Both the position numbers and the translations under genes were made by a program. A DNA stretch of 64,000 bases from Bacillus solitudinis (GTDB taxonomy: Bacteria; Bacillota; Bacilli; Bacillales; Bacillaceae_D): the NCBI RefSeq assembly GCF_002797395.1, contig NZ_KZ454943.1, forward strand, positions 4,330,253 to 4,394,252, written 5' to 3'. Positions within the stretch are counted from its first letter, which is position 1; each line of letters starts with the position of its first letter. The notes under the pieces are model-generated. The model had not been told where the DNA came from, made no database searches, and worked only from the letters and a program-made list of their open reading frames with translations. This document shows, piece after piece, positions 9,145 through 18,745 of this stretch.

Positions 9145-11421
9145 ATGATTAAATTTTTCAGAAAGTGGTTAAAATTCACTCTAGTAAAAACGGAAACGAG
9201 GCTAGTTTTATTTTTAACCATTGCTGTTTTCTTTATTATTCTGGGTGTAAGCATTACCTCGTACCATACGTCTAAATCGGTACTGCAGGAGCAGGTAAGT
9301 GAACCCCAGCAACAAATGCTGCAAATCAGTATGGATTTTATTGATGATTACATTAATGAAAGCGATAACATCGCTATCAAGATTGCACTAAATTCTAATG
9401 TATACCAATTTTTAACTAGCGATGTGCAAAATTCTTACAACAATATCACAGCTATTTATCAGCTATTATCTACGCTTATCAACAATTCTCCGTATATTAA
9501 AAGTATTTATATCTATGACTTACAGCACGATAGTTTTGTCTCGATGCCACAAGGCTATAGCTCTAGCAAAACAACGTTTATAGACTCAGAGTGGATTGAC
9601 GTTGCGGACGAGTTCGGTGATGAAATGATGCTAATAAAGAAAAGAGTTATTCCTGAGGGAGCAAAATATCGAGGGTCAGAAATTACCTTGTTTAGAAAGA
9701 TTATGATTCAAGGCGAATTCAAGGGTATTGTTGCAATGAATCTCGTTCATGAAGAGCTTTTCTCACCAATCGATTCATCAAAAATTTCGAACCTAAATAG
9801 CATGCGTTTCATTTTGGATCAGAATAATGAGTTTCTTTATTCCACATCAAATCGATATTTCGAACCTGAATCGATTGAGAGGGCAATTGCAGAATTAAAT
9901 GAGAAGAATTTAGGGGATATCACGTATCAAGACAAAAAATTACTGGCAAGTCAAGTGCTATCCCCCTTAACAGGCTGGAAATATGTTTCTATCGTATCTC
10001 AAGAAAGTTTACTAGAGAAATCCAAAAGAGTCGGAAATGTGGTCTTTTTTGTCTCTGTCCTAGCATTACTAATAGGTGGTATGACGATTTTTTATATTAA
10101 TATGGTTGCGTTTCGACCGATTCGACGAATGAAGCAGTTGTTTAAAATGGGAGAGCAAGACAAGTCCCGTCAGGATTTAGTCCACTTAGAAGGATTAGCC
10201 GTAGAATTGTTAATGGATTATGCCAAGTTGAACCAAGTGATTCGGAAAGTTAAGACAGAGGCCTCTTCAAAGTTTTTTCATGATATTTATCATGAAAATA
10301 TCACAGATCAGGAAGAAATATGTGAAAAATGGAGTGGTTATTTCCGGGAATTATCGAACAAACCGCTGATAGTCGCAATGATTTCTATTGATCATTTCTA
10401 CGATTGGTCAATCAGTAATCCAAAATCGGATCATTCACTCTTAAAGTTTGCATTAGCGAATATCATCTCTGAGATTTTAGCTGAATACTCACATAATGAG
10501 TGTGTAGACTTAGGAAAAGATAAGCTTGCTATTGTTCTACATCCTGGTGAAGACATCTCTAAGTTAATGAGCACGTTCGAGGAAGCGCTTTCGACAGTTC
10601 AGAAAGTTTTGAAATTTAGTGTTTCGATTGGAATAAGTAAGCAGAAAACAGATATCAGAAAACTTAGGGAAGCTATCGTGGAGGCTGATACAGCACTTAG
10701 CAATAGACTGTATAAAGGCTACGGTAGTTTATTAAATATTGAAGATTTTACAGAGAAACCGATCCGAAATATCTCTGTAAAGGATCCTATATTGGATCAG
10801 TTAACTGAAGCGATTGATACTGGAGATAAGGAACTCTCACAAAAATTGATCGATTATATAATTAGTGAAATACAAGAGTCTCATTGTGAAAATAAATTAG
10901 CATTTACAATTCTGAGGAGAGTCGGCGAAAGTATTCATCAAATTAGCGAAGAATCAAAAAAAGACGAAGAAATGGTATTCTTCGAGCATCTTCATACGAT
11001 TCATCTGCATGATATAGCGGAAGTGCTCAAGCAACAGACAAACAAACAAATTGAGGCCCTAAAAATTTCAAAAAAGGGAAAGGACTCCATTCTGAGCCAA
11101 CATATGATTGATTATATGAAGAAGCACTTGGATGAACCAATTGGCATTGCAGAAATAGTAGATTCAATTGGAATTAGTGTTAGTTTAGCAAGTTCATTAT
11201 TCAAAAAAGAAAAGAATGAGACGATTTACGGCTATTTTACGAATCTGAGAATGGAACACGCCGCAGAACTTTTACTTAATACAAACGAGAAAATTTCGGA
11301 TATTGCATCTAGGGTAGGTTATCAGCATGAAAATAGTTTTATCCGGGCTTTTCGTAAATACAAAAATATTACCCCTGGAAAATATAGAGATGTGTTGAAA
11401 AAAAGAAAAGACATCATGTAA
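9145..11421 (+). CDS. Membrane-anchored AraC-family regulator (YesS/YtdP-like)
   Basis: This 758-residue protein has a membrane helix at about 19-41, an extracytoplasmic sensor region (42-296), a second helix (297-322), a cytoplasmic linker with a degenerate GGDEF-like region, and a C-terminal AraC DNA-binding domain (about 649-755) with two helix-turn-helix units; the signature HENSFIRAFRKYKNITPGKY is clear. The size and layout match B. subtilis YesS and YtdP, which control pectin and rhamnogalacturonan genes. ATG at 9145 follows AAAAAGGGGG, and TATAAT-like boxes lie at 9091 and 9115. It probably senses extracellular oligosaccharide and activates the adjacent hydrolase or importer genes; targets are inferred from position. 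Confidence 0.88.
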   Translation: MIKFFRKWLKFTLVKTETRLVLFLTIAVFFIILGVSITSYHTSKSVLQEQVSEPQQQMLQISMDFIDDYINESDNIAIKIALNSNVYQFLTSDVQNSYNNITAIYQLLSTLINNSPYIKSIYIYDLQHDSFVSMPQGYSSSKTTFIDSEWIDVADEFGDEMMLIKKRVIPEGAKYRGSEITLFRKIMIQGEFKGIVAMNLVHEELFSPIDSSKISNLNSMRFILDQNNEFLYSTSNRYFEPESIERAIAELNEKNLGDITYQDKKLLASQVLSPLTGWKYVSIVSQESLLEKSKRVGNVVFFVSVLALLIGGMTIFYINMVAFRPIRRMKQLFKMGEQDKSRQDLVHLEGLAVELLMDYAKLNQVIRKVKTEASSKFFHDIYHENITDQEEICEKWSGYFRELSNKPLIVAMISIDHFYDWSISNPKSDHSLLKFALANIISEILAEYSHNECVDLGKDKLAIVLHPGEDISKLMSTFEEALSTVQKVLKFSVSIGISKQKTDIRKLREAIVEADTALSNRLYKGYGSLLNIEDFTEKPIRNISVKDPILDQLTEAIDTGDKELSQKLIDYIISEIQESHCENKLAFTILRRVGESIHQISEESKKDEEMVFFEHLHTIHLHDIAEVLKQQTNKQIEALKISKKGKDSILSQHMIDYMKKHLDEPIGIAEIVDSIGISVSLASSLFKKEKNETIYGYFTNLRMEHAAELLLNTNEKISDIASRVGYQHENSFIRAFRKYKNITPGKYRDVLKKRKDIM

Positions 11422-11472
11422 GGAATGATAATTATATCCTTCAAAATAATGAGTAGTTAGGTGGAATAAACA

Positions 11473-13524
11473 ATGAATAGAAAAGACATTGTAAGCAGAC
11501 ATAACCCAACTATTACGAAAATTGAATCTCTTTCTCCGCTCTCAATCGGGAATGGAGAGTTTGGTTTTAGCTTTGATTTTACAGGCCTACAAACCTTTCC
11601 TGAGATGTATAAGACTCCTTTTGGCACGCAAACAAATTGGGGGTGGCATTACACGGGAGGTCCAGACGTCTATTCTAAACAAGACATTGCCTATCAAAGC
11701 TTTGAAACATACGGACGTAAAGTCGATTACCCTATGAAACCGGAAGATAAGGAAACGGCATATCATTGGTTACGTCAAAATCCTCACAGGCTGCAGCTTG
11801 GTCGTATTTCTTTTCGATTTCTCAACAAAGATGGTGAGAGTGTTGATTTGAATGACATAACAGAAATGAGTCAAGAAATGGATTTGTGGACGGGGATAGT
11901 GGAAAGTAATTTTGTTGTAGAAGGTGTTTCTGTTCAGGTAAGAACTGCGTGTCACCCAGAGCATGATATCATCGCTGTTAAAGTCTTGTCACGTCTCATT
12001 GAAGAGAAGCGATTGCAAGTGTTTACACTTTTTCCAGCGCCGGATGTCACCCATAACAATTGGGCTAAAGCTACGCATCCTTCTTGGGAGCAGGATGATC
12101 GCCATTCTACAGAGATGATATCTCTTTCTGAGAAAGCAGCTTTACTAAAACGAGAACTAGATGAAGATCACTATGATGTAAGATGGGATTGGAGCAGTGG
12201 GACGTTTACACAAACTAAAACACATGAATTTACACTAGAGGCAGATAGCCAATCGAATCAGTTCGAATTTGCCGTTTCTTTCGCAGCACAAGAACCATCA
12301 TTCATTAATGTTGAGGACGTTTTTAATGATAGTAGAATGTACTGGAAATCATTTTGGATGAACGGTGCAGCGGTTGACTTCTCCGAGAGCACGGACTCAA
12401 GAGCGTTTGAACTGGAAAGAAGAATCGTTCTTTCTCAATATTTATCTGCTATTCATAGTGGAGGATCATTTCCTCCACAAGAAACAGGTTATATGTATAA
12501 TAGTTGGTTTGGAAAATTTCATTTAGAAATGCATTGGTGGCACAGCGCTCACTTTCCAGTTTGGGGACGAGAAGATAAATTAGAAAAAAGCTTAGAATGG
12601 TACAGAACTATTTTACCTTTGGCGAGGGAATTGGCCACGTCTCAAGGATATTCAGGGGCAAGATGGCCAAAAATGGTCGGCATGGACGGGAAGCAAAGTC
12701 CTTCTCCAGTCGCACCAGGATTGATTTGGCAACAACCCCATCCGATGACATTAGCCGAGCTTTGCTACCAAGCTAACCAATCGGATGCGTTCTTGTCACG
12801 CTTTAAGGACATCGTATTTGAAGCGGCTGATTTCATGGTCTCATATGCTCATTGGGATGAAGAAAAAGGTGCATATATACTTGGTCCACCTCTTATTCCG
12901 GCTCAAGAGTGCCATCATATGAATGATAGTCTCAATCCCCCGTATGAACTAGAATATTGGAAATATGGTTTAGAAATAGCGATAAAGTGGGCGGAACGTT
13001 TGAACGTTAAAGCGGATCCGATGTGGTCAAAGGTAGCCAACTCTATGGCAAAGCCACCGCAAGCTAATGGGGTTTATCTAGCACACGAGAATTGTCTAAC
13101 TACCTTTACTGAAAAAAACCACGATCATCCTTCAATGCTAGGGGCACTCGGGATTCTTCCAGGAACGTTGGTCGATCCGGAAATTATGAGAAATACATTA
13201 AATAAAGTAAAGGAAGTATGGGACTGGGAATCGGCATGGGGATGGGATTTTCCGATGTGTGCGATGACAGCCGCACGTCTTGGAGAGAGAGAAATGGCAA
13301 TCGATTTCTTATTAATGGATGCGACGAAAAATACGTATCTTCCGAGCGGACATAATTATCAAAGACCAGGATTAACCGCATATTTACCTGGCAACGGAGG
13401 TCTTCTAACAGCTGTTGCGATGATGATTTGTGGGTGGAAGGGATCATCTAAGGAAAATTGCCCGGGATTTCCAGTAGACGGAAGATGGATTGTGAAATGG
13501 GAAGGTCTGAGAGCTCTTCTATAG
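11473..13524 (+). CDS. Unassigned GH65/GH95-like (alpha/alpha)6-barrel glycoside hydrolase
   Basis: This 683-residue protein has no signal peptide. Residues 1-300 look like a beta-sandwich domain and residues 310-683 like an (alpha/alpha)6 barrel rich in Trp and His (MHWWHSAHFPVWGRED, GYSGARWPK), the organisation of GH65, GH94 and GH95 enzymes. The segment GPPLIPAQECHH (Glu479) aligns in style with the GPDEYHH catalytic loop of GH65, so Glu479 is a candidate acid. It sits between the YesS-like regulator and the GH105 gene, so a cytoplasmic role in trimming imported pectin-derived oligosaccharide is likely. It could be a hydrolase or a phosphorylase; I do not recognise a named family member. 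ATG at 11473 follows AGGTGG. Confidence 0.65.
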   Translation: MNRKDIVSRHNPTITKIESLSPLSIGNGEFGFSFDFTGLQTFPEMYKTPFGTQTNWGWHYTGGPDVYSKQDIAYQSFETYGRKVDYPMKPEDKETAYHWLRQNPHRLQLGRISFRFLNKDGESVDLNDITEMSQEMDLWTGIVESNFVVEGVSVQVRTACHPEHDIIAVKVLSRLIEEKRLQVFTLFPAPDVTHNNWAKATHPSWEQDDRHSTEMISLSEKAALLKRELDEDHYDVRWDWSSGTFTQTKTHEFTLEADSQSNQFEFAVSFAAQEPSFINVEDVFNDSRMYWKSFWMNGAAVDFSESTDSRAFELERRIVLSQYLSAIHSGGSFPPQETGYMYNSWFGKFHLEMHWWHSAHFPVWGREDKLEKSLEWYRTILPLARELATSQGYSGARWPKMVGMDGKQSPSPVAPGLIWQQPHPMTLAELCYQANQSDAFLSRFKDIVFEAADFMVSYAHWDEEKGAYILGPPLIPAQECHHMNDSLNPPYELEYWKYGLEIAIKWAERLNVKADPMWSKVANSMAKPPQANGVYLAHENCLTTFTEKNHDHPSMLGALGILPGTLVDPEIMRNTLNKVKEVWDWESAWGWDFPMCAMTAARLGEREMAIDFLLMDATKNTYLPSGHNYQRPGLTAYLPGNGGLLTAVAMMICGWKGSSKENCPGFPVDGRWIVKWEGLRALL

Positions 13525-13640
13525 ATTAAACTTCTGGGGTCCAAGGTCCACACTAATAGACGTTCTATCATTTGTCTGAGTGATTTTTCTAAGCACAACC
13601 ATAATTAAAATTTAGTTCTTAGTAAAAAAGGAGACTGAAT

Positions 13641-14759
13641 ATGCAAACAAATCAATGGTCTGTGAAAATAGCAGAAACAATACTATCAGAATGCAATAAT
13701 GGCTACCACCCTAACATTGCAAATAAATGGGGATATGTAGGGGGGATGATGTTAAAAGCTTTCGATGTCCTTTCAGAGTGGACTGGTGAGGAAAAGTACC
13801 AACAGATGGTTCAAAGGCATATGGATTTATTTATTCAAGAGGATGGAACAGTAAAAAACTATGCAATCGAGGAATACAATTTGGATCATATTAACGAAGG
13901 GAAAAATTTGTTTTCTCTTTGGCAACGTACCGGTCAAGAAAGATATAAACAAGCCATTCAGCAGCTAGTTACACAGTTATCGGGACAGCCAAGAACGAGC
14001 CAAGGAGGATTTTGGCATAAAAAAATCTATCCTTTTCAAATGTGGCTTGATGGGGTATATATGTCATCCCCTTTTCTGGCTCAGTTTGCAAAAACATTTG
14101 ATTCACCGGAGAGCTTTGACGAAGTTGCTCAGCAAATTTTGTTGATTGAAGAAAAAACGCGTAACCCCAAAAACGGACTTCTTCATCATGCATGGGATGA
14201 AAGTCGTGAGCAGCGTTGGTGTGATAAGGAGACAGGTCAATCTTTTCACATCTGGGGACGGGCGATGGGGTGGTATGCCATGGCTATTGTTGATTCTCTC
14301 GAACACTTCCCTGTGAATCACGCTAAGCGTGGTCAAATTATGGGGATTTTCGAGCGAATGGCGCATGCGATAAAGAATGTTCAGGACCAAGAGAGTGGTC
14401 TCTGGTATCAAGTCATGGATCAGAACGGACGAGAAGGAAATTATTTAGAGGCCTCGGGTTCTTGCATGCTTTCGTATGCAATAGCAAAGGGTATTCGATT
14501 AGGGTATTTATCGGGAATTAAGCAAGAGGTCGTAAACCGTGCGTACGATGGAATTCTCAAGCATTTGGTCACAGAAGATAGTCATGGCGTTCATCTTCAC
14601 CAGATATGTCATGGTGCTGGACTTGGAGGAGCGAAGTATCGAGATGGCTCTTATGAGTATTATATAAGTGAGCAAGTTGTTAGCGATGTCCAAATGGGGG
14701 TTGCACCATTTTTACTAGCAAGTATTGAGATGGAGAAGTTAGAAAAATTAGATGGTTGA
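13641..14759 (+). CDS. GH105 unsaturated rhamnogalacturonyl hydrolase (YteR/YesR-like)
   Basis: This 372-residue protein lacks a signal peptide, so it should work in the cytoplasm. It removes the terminal unsaturated galacturonyl residue left by rhamnogalacturonan lyases. The family motif PFQMWLDGVYM contains Asp137 and HHAWDES contains His183; these keep the same offset (six residues) from the catalytic Asp143 and His189 of B. subtilis YteR. The segment SFHIWGRAMGWYAMA is also conserved. Length is normal for the family (about 370). ATG at 13641 follows AAAAAGGAG. It is downstream of the GH65/95-like gene with a 116-base gap. The decayed GH105 copy at 8670-9066 shows the locus once had two. 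Confidence 0.93.
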   Translation: MQTNQWSVKIAETILSECNNGYHPNIANKWGYVGGMMLKAFDVLSEWTGEEKYQQMVQRHMDLFIQEDGTVKNYAIEEYNLDHINEGKNLFSLWQRTGQERYKQAIQQLVTQLSGQPRTSQGGFWHKKIYPFQMWLDGVYMSSPFLAQFAKTFDSPESFDEVAQQILLIEEKTRNPKNGLLHHAWDESREQRWCDKETGQSFHIWGRAMGWYAMAIVDSLEHFPVNHAKRGQIMGIFERMAHAIKNVQDQESGLWYQVMDQNGREGNYLEASGSCMLSYAIAKGIRLGYLSGIKQEVVNRAYDGILKHLVTEDSHGVHLHQICHGAGLGGAKYRDGSYEYYISEQVVSDVQMGVAPFLLASIEMEKLEKLDG

Positions 14760-14877
14760 ATACAAGCGGGGAAATTAGTCATTCCTTGTATGTACGCGGA
14801 TAAAATATCAGCGAATCATTGTTATATCGACAACTAAAAACAAATTACTTCATAGTTGTAAATATGAATTGAAGCAA

Positions 14878-14942
14878 AGTCGGATTTGTCTAGTTAATGT
14901 TTTTATTGCACCACCGACAAAGTTACTATTCCATGATATTAT
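14878..14942 (+). promoter_or_regulatory. Putative AraC operator and promoter of the GH127 gene
   Basis: AGTCGG begins at 14878 and ACCGACAAA at 14913. CCGACA (14914-14919) can serve as a -35 hexamer, with a 17-base spacer to TATTAT (14937-14942). The same elements, with AGTCGG and ACCGAC again exactly 35 bases apart, occur at 18414 before the second importer. An activator bound upstream of and overlapping a poor -35 is the usual design for AraC-type activation. Confidence 0.65.
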
Positions 14943-14972
14943 TAAGCTTACAACTTTGAAGGAGATTAAAAA

Positions 14973-17258
14973 ATGGACAATGTTAAATTACTTAATGGTA
15001 TTTTTAAGGATTCACAGAAAAAAGGAAAAGAATATCTTTACTACCTTGACATTGATCGGCTAGTTGCCCCTTGTTATGAGGCTGTTTCTCAAACTCCCAA
15101 AAAGCCGCGGTATGGTGGCTGGGAATCAACGGGAATTAGCGGGCATTCAATTGGGCACTGGCTTTCAGCGGTTGCTCAAATGTATGCGGTAACAAAAGAA
15201 GAGGAGCTTAAGGAAAAATTACAATATGCTGTGGATGAGCTTGCTCATATCCAAAGCTATGATGAAGATGGATATGTTAGTGGCTTTCCTCGAGACTGCT
15301 TTGACCAGACTTTTAGCGGGGTTTTTGACGTTGAGCATTTTAGCCTGGCGGGTCAATGGGTTCCTTGGTACAGTATCCACAAGATTTATGCAGGGCTAAT
15401 TGACGTCTATACACTTACCCGAAATGAAAAGGCATTAGAGGTTGTAATAAAGCTTTCGGATTGGGCAAAAAAAGGCACAGATAATCTTGATGACGAGTTA
15501 TTTGAACGAATGCTCATTTGCGAACATGGTGGGATGAATGAAGCAATGGCTGATCTTTATTTAATCACGGAAAATGAGGATTATTTGAAGCTTGCGATTA
15601 GATTTTGTCATAAAGCGATACTTACCCCACTATCTAGAGGAGTCGATGACTTAGAGGGTAAACATGCCAATACTCAAATTCCAAAAGTAATTGGGGCTGC
15701 AAAACTTTATGAAATTACTGGAGAAGAACAATATAAAGAAATGGTTATTTTCTTTTGGAATGAAGTAACGAACAACCGCTCTTATATTATTGGTGGTAAT
15801 AGCATCAATGAACATTTTGGACCGATAAACAATGAAAAACTTGGCATACAAACAACAGAAACATGCAATACCTATAATATGTTAAAGCTTACTGAGCATC
15901 TATTTGATTGGTCTCATCATGCAAAATACATGGACTACTACGAGAAAGCTCTTTATAATCATATTCTCGCTTCACAGGATCCGGTTTCCGGAATGAAAAC
16001 CTATTTTATACCAACACAGCCCGGTCATTTCAAGGTATATTGTTCACCTGATAATTCTTTCTGGTGTTGTACGGGGACAGGGATGGAAAATCCAGCTCGA
16101 TATACAAGAAACATTTATTATGAGAATGACGGGGATTTGTATGTGAATTTATTTATTGCTTCGAAACTATTAAACGAAGATGGAAAAGTAAAAATACAAC
16201 AAGAAACAGATTTTCCTCGTTCAAACAAAACGAGACTTGTTATTTGGGAAAAGAATACGGACATCTCAAAGATACATATTCGAGTTCCTTATTGGGCTGC
16301 AGGAAATGTAACAGCAATTGTAAATGGCAACAATGAATTTTCTAGTTGTGAAAATGGGTATTTAACAATTGAGCGCAAATGGTCTGGCGGGGATACAATT
16401 GATATTGAGCTTCCAATGGCACTTCATACCTACACAGCAAAGGATGACCCTAAAAAAGTAGGTATCATGTACGGTCCCGTTGTTTTGGCAGGAGCGTTAG
16501 GAAGACAAGGCTATCCAGAAACAGACATTTTAGGTGACCATCTAAAATTAAACAACCATCCATTAATCGAAGTACCAAGCCTTATAGCTGATAAAGACAA
16601 GCTAAATCACTGGATTAAACCTATTGAAGGCAACTCTTTGAAATTTGAAACAGAAGCAGTGGGACAACCCGGAAATGTGAAAGTATCGCTTATCCCATTT
16701 TTTGAATTGCATCACCAACGTTATACATTATATTGGAATCTGATGAACGAAGAGACCTATAAGACATTTGTCGACAAAGAACAAGAGGAACTTGAACGGC
16801 TAAGAGCAATAACTGTTGATGAAGTTCAGCCAAATGAACAACAGCCAGAAGTAGAGCATGGCATAAAAAAAGAAAATTCAACCTCTGGTTATTTGAATAT
16901 CGTACAAAAGAGTTGGCGAGAAAGCTGTGATGAAGGCTATTTCAGTTATGAAATGGCAGTTGAAGCTCATAAAAAAATGTTTCTTCAAGTTACTTATTTT
17001 GGGGGAGATCACACATTTTTTGCGCACGGAAAAAAATATGAGCGTGAATTTAATATTCTAGTTGATGGAACCGTGATTGCTAAGCAAAAACTTGAAGCTG
17101 AAAAACAGTCCGACACGATTTTCACGATTGATTATGAGATTCCTGAGTTGTTAACAAAAGGAAAGCAAAAAGTAGAAGTGAAATTTGCATCTACTGAAGG
17201 AAAAGCCGCGGGAAGGGTTTTTGGTGTTAGAATTATCAAATCTACTAGTGAAATATAA
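14973..17258 (+). CDS. GH127 beta-L-arabinofuranosidase
   Basis: This 761-residue protein belongs to the former DUF1680 family, which releases beta-L-arabinofuranose from plant glycans and glycoproteins. The N-terminal motif YGGWESTGISGHSIGHWL is typical. The zinc ligands and nucleophile of the family are recognisable: Glu296 and Cys298 in ETCNTYNMLKL, and Cys365-Cys366 in FWCCTGTGMENPARY; Cys365 would be the nucleophile. An (alpha/alpha)6 barrel (about 1-440) is followed by beta-sandwich domains, and the last 200 residues form an extra C-terminal domain. There is no signal peptide, so its substrate is presumably imported. ATG at 14973 follows GAAGGAG, and the gene has its own operator-bearing promoter. 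Confidence 0.93.
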   Translation: MDNVKLLNGIFKDSQKKGKEYLYYLDIDRLVAPCYEAVSQTPKKPRYGGWESTGISGHSIGHWLSAVAQMYAVTKEEELKEKLQYAVDELAHIQSYDEDGYVSGFPRDCFDQTFSGVFDVEHFSLAGQWVPWYSIHKIYAGLIDVYTLTRNEKALEVVIKLSDWAKKGTDNLDDELFERMLICEHGGMNEAMADLYLITENEDYLKLAIRFCHKAILTPLSRGVDDLEGKHANTQIPKVIGAAKLYEITGEEQYKEMVIFFWNEVTNNRSYIIGGNSINEHFGPINNEKLGIQTTETCNTYNMLKLTEHLFDWSHHAKYMDYYEKALYNHILASQDPVSGMKTYFIPTQPGHFKVYCSPDNSFWCCTGTGMENPARYTRNIYYENDGDLYVNLFIASKLLNEDGKVKIQQETDFPRSNKTRLVIWEKNTDISKIHIRVPYWAAGNVTAIVNGNNEFSSCENGYLTIERKWSGGDTIDIELPMALHTYTAKDDPKKVGIMYGPVVLAGALGRQGYPETDILGDHLKLNNHPLIEVPSLIADKDKLNHWIKPIEGNSLKFETEAVGQPGNVKVSLIPFFELHHQRYTLYWNLMNEETYKTFVDKEQEELERLRAITVDEVQPNEQQPEVEHGIKKENSTSGYLNIVQKSWRESCDEGYFSYEMAVEAHKKMFLQVTYFGGDHTFFAHGKKYEREFNILVDGTVIAKQKLEAEKQSDTIFTIDYEIPELLTKGKQKVEVKFASTEGKAAGRVFGVRIIKSTSEI

Positions 17259-17309
17259 GCATATCATGATAATTTTTAGGCAAATGGCTCAATAGTTAAA
17301 TACTTTCCA

Positions 17310-17352
17310 AACTACACAAGGGAACTAACCATTCCTCTGTGTAGTTTTTTTT
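17310..17352. terminator. Intrinsic terminator between GH127 and the AraC gene
   Basis: AACTACACA pairs with TGTGTAGTT, extended by inner AGGGAA/TTCCTCT pairing, followed by TTTTTTTTC. It lies between convergent genes; the T run favours the + strand gene, and the minus strand also ends near it. Confidence 0.85.
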
Positions 17353-17378
17353 CTGTTAGATTTGTGGAAATAACAGGA

Positions 17379-18287
17379 TTATTCATTGTTCATTGGCATT
17401 CGATAATAAGCCTTTCTAAACTCCGACGGGGTTATTTTTTCATACTTTTTAAAGAGTTTCATAAAATACTTCTCATCACTAATCCCGACAGTGTACGCGA
17501 TCATCTTTATACTTTCATTTGTGCGAATTAATAATTCTTTCGCTTTTGATATTTTTAGTGAATGTATATATTCTTGGAGATTCATTCCGGTGCTATTTTT
17601 GAAGATTCGTGATAAATAGTCACTATTGTAACTGAATTGTTCCGCAATCATGCTAACTGTTATATTAGTCAATGCATGAATTCGGATCCATTCCAATACG
17701 GTGGCTATTTTTTTCTCGGTGCTTGTTTTGTGAAGTGACGTATTAAAGTTTGTAATTGTTTGTTCTGAGATTTCGATAAGTAAGGAGGTCGCCAAATAGT
17801 TAACACAATAGTTGTTATAGTAACTTGCTTTAGAAACATCTAATAATTGTTTACAAAGAATTCGTATTCGGTCCACATTTTCGGGGGCTGAGTGGAGAGG
17901 TAGTAGGACAGATGAATTTGTTTCAGTTGTAGGAGAATAATGATTTGAACGAATATTTGTGACCTCTTGATCCATTTTATATGTATCGAGAATTTCAGTT
18001 GAATTCGGGAAGTAGAAATGAAACCAATAGTAAGAAGTCCCTAAACTTGAATTTTTATATCCGAAATGTAATTGTTTCGGTAATAGAAAAAAGACATCTC
18101 CTGGATTTATTTCATATTCAATACCATTTTGCTCAATAAATAACACATTGTTTATATTAATTATAATGACAAATAAATCATCTAGATGATTTCTTTTCAT
18201 ATGCCTCCAGGAATTATCGGTCGTAATAAATTGCCCACCATTTATGAAATTGATAGGTTTGCTTACGTCTGTTTTTATATATTCCAT
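17379..18287 (-). CDS. AraC-family transcriptional regulator with N-terminal cupin
   Basis: This 302-residue protein has a cupin-type sensing domain (about residues 20-160; YEINPGDVFFLLPKQLHFGY is the typical strand pattern) and a C-terminal AraC domain (about 198-297) with ITPSEFRKAYY at its end. Such proteins bind a sugar in the cupin and activate nearby catabolic genes. It is convergent with the GH127 gene and divergent from the second importer. The two matching operator-promoters at 14878 and 18414 flank it, which makes it the best candidate for the factor that binds them. Binding is inferred; the domain calls are firm. Confidence 0.9.
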   Translation of the reverse strand: MEYIKTDVSKPINFINGGQFITTDNSWRHMKRNHLDDLFVIIININNVLFIEQNGIEYEINPGDVFFLLPKQLHFGYKNSSLGTSYYWFHFYFPNSTEILDTYKMDQEVTNIRSNHYSPTTETNSSVLLPLHSAPENVDRIRILCKQLLDVSKASYYNNYCVNYLATSLLIEISEQTITNFNTSLHKTSTEKKIATVLEWIRIHALTNITVSMIAEQFSYNSDYLSRIFKNSTGMNLQEYIHSLKISKAKELLIRTNESIKMIAYTVGISDEKYFMKLFKKYEKITPSEFRKAYYRMPMNNE

Positions 18288-18413
18288 TTATGTTCAGCTC
18301 CCTTATTTTCTAGGAATAACTTTTTAGTTTATATTCTTATATATTAATACTTTTGTACTTATATCTTATTAAGAAAATCACTAGAAAACAAGCAGGATTA
18401 TATTCTTGTACTA

Positions 18414-18479
18414 AGTCGGATTCATCTACCTATTATTGAACATTCACTACCGACAAATAGAAGTAGGTAGTGTTATTAT
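18414..18479 (+). promoter_or_regulatory. Putative AraC operator and promoter of the second importer
   Basis: AGTCGG (18414) and ACCGACAAA (18449) are 35 bases apart, as in the GH127 promoter. CCGACA (18450-18455) as -35 is followed after 18 bases by TATTAT (18474-18479). A CACTACC/GGTAGTG inverted repeat (18445-18472) overlaps the promoter. The leader from here to 18745 is about 265 bases long and contains one tiny open frame at 18530. Confidence 0.65.
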
Positions 18480-18529
18480 TAATCCATTAACATAATCTAA
18501 CAATAAAAATTTAAAAGAAGAGGAGAGTG

Positions 18530-18550
18530 ATGAAGAAAAGAAAACAATAA
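18530..18550 (+). CDS. Possible six-codon leader peptide
   Basis: ATG at 18530 has a close AGGAG ribosome site and encodes MKKRKQ before a TAA stop. It lies in the long leader of the second importer operon. It could be an upstream regulatory frame or chance; no attenuator hairpin was convincingly identified next to it. Confidence 0.25.
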   Translation: MKKRKQ

Positions 18551-18745
18551 ATTGAATAAAATAATACATCCTATTTTTTGTAGAAATGAAAGCGCCTCCT
18601 ATTTTCGGAATAGTAAAACTATTATTTGTTTAAACTGTTTTTCTGAATAATATCTCTAGTCAAATGGGCGCATTTTTGTAAGAGTTTAATAGGCTTCCAA
18701 CGATCATTTTAACTTATATGTATTTAAAATCTAGGGGGATGAAAG

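Noticed and set aside
14760-14791. ATACAAG/CTTGTAT hairpin after the GH105 gene
   Set aside because: The stem is short, the loop is long and there is no T run; it is too weak to call a terminator.
18591-18604. TGAAAGCGCCTCCT as a cre site before the second importer
   Set aside because: It differs from the consensus at several key positions (10, 12 and 14).
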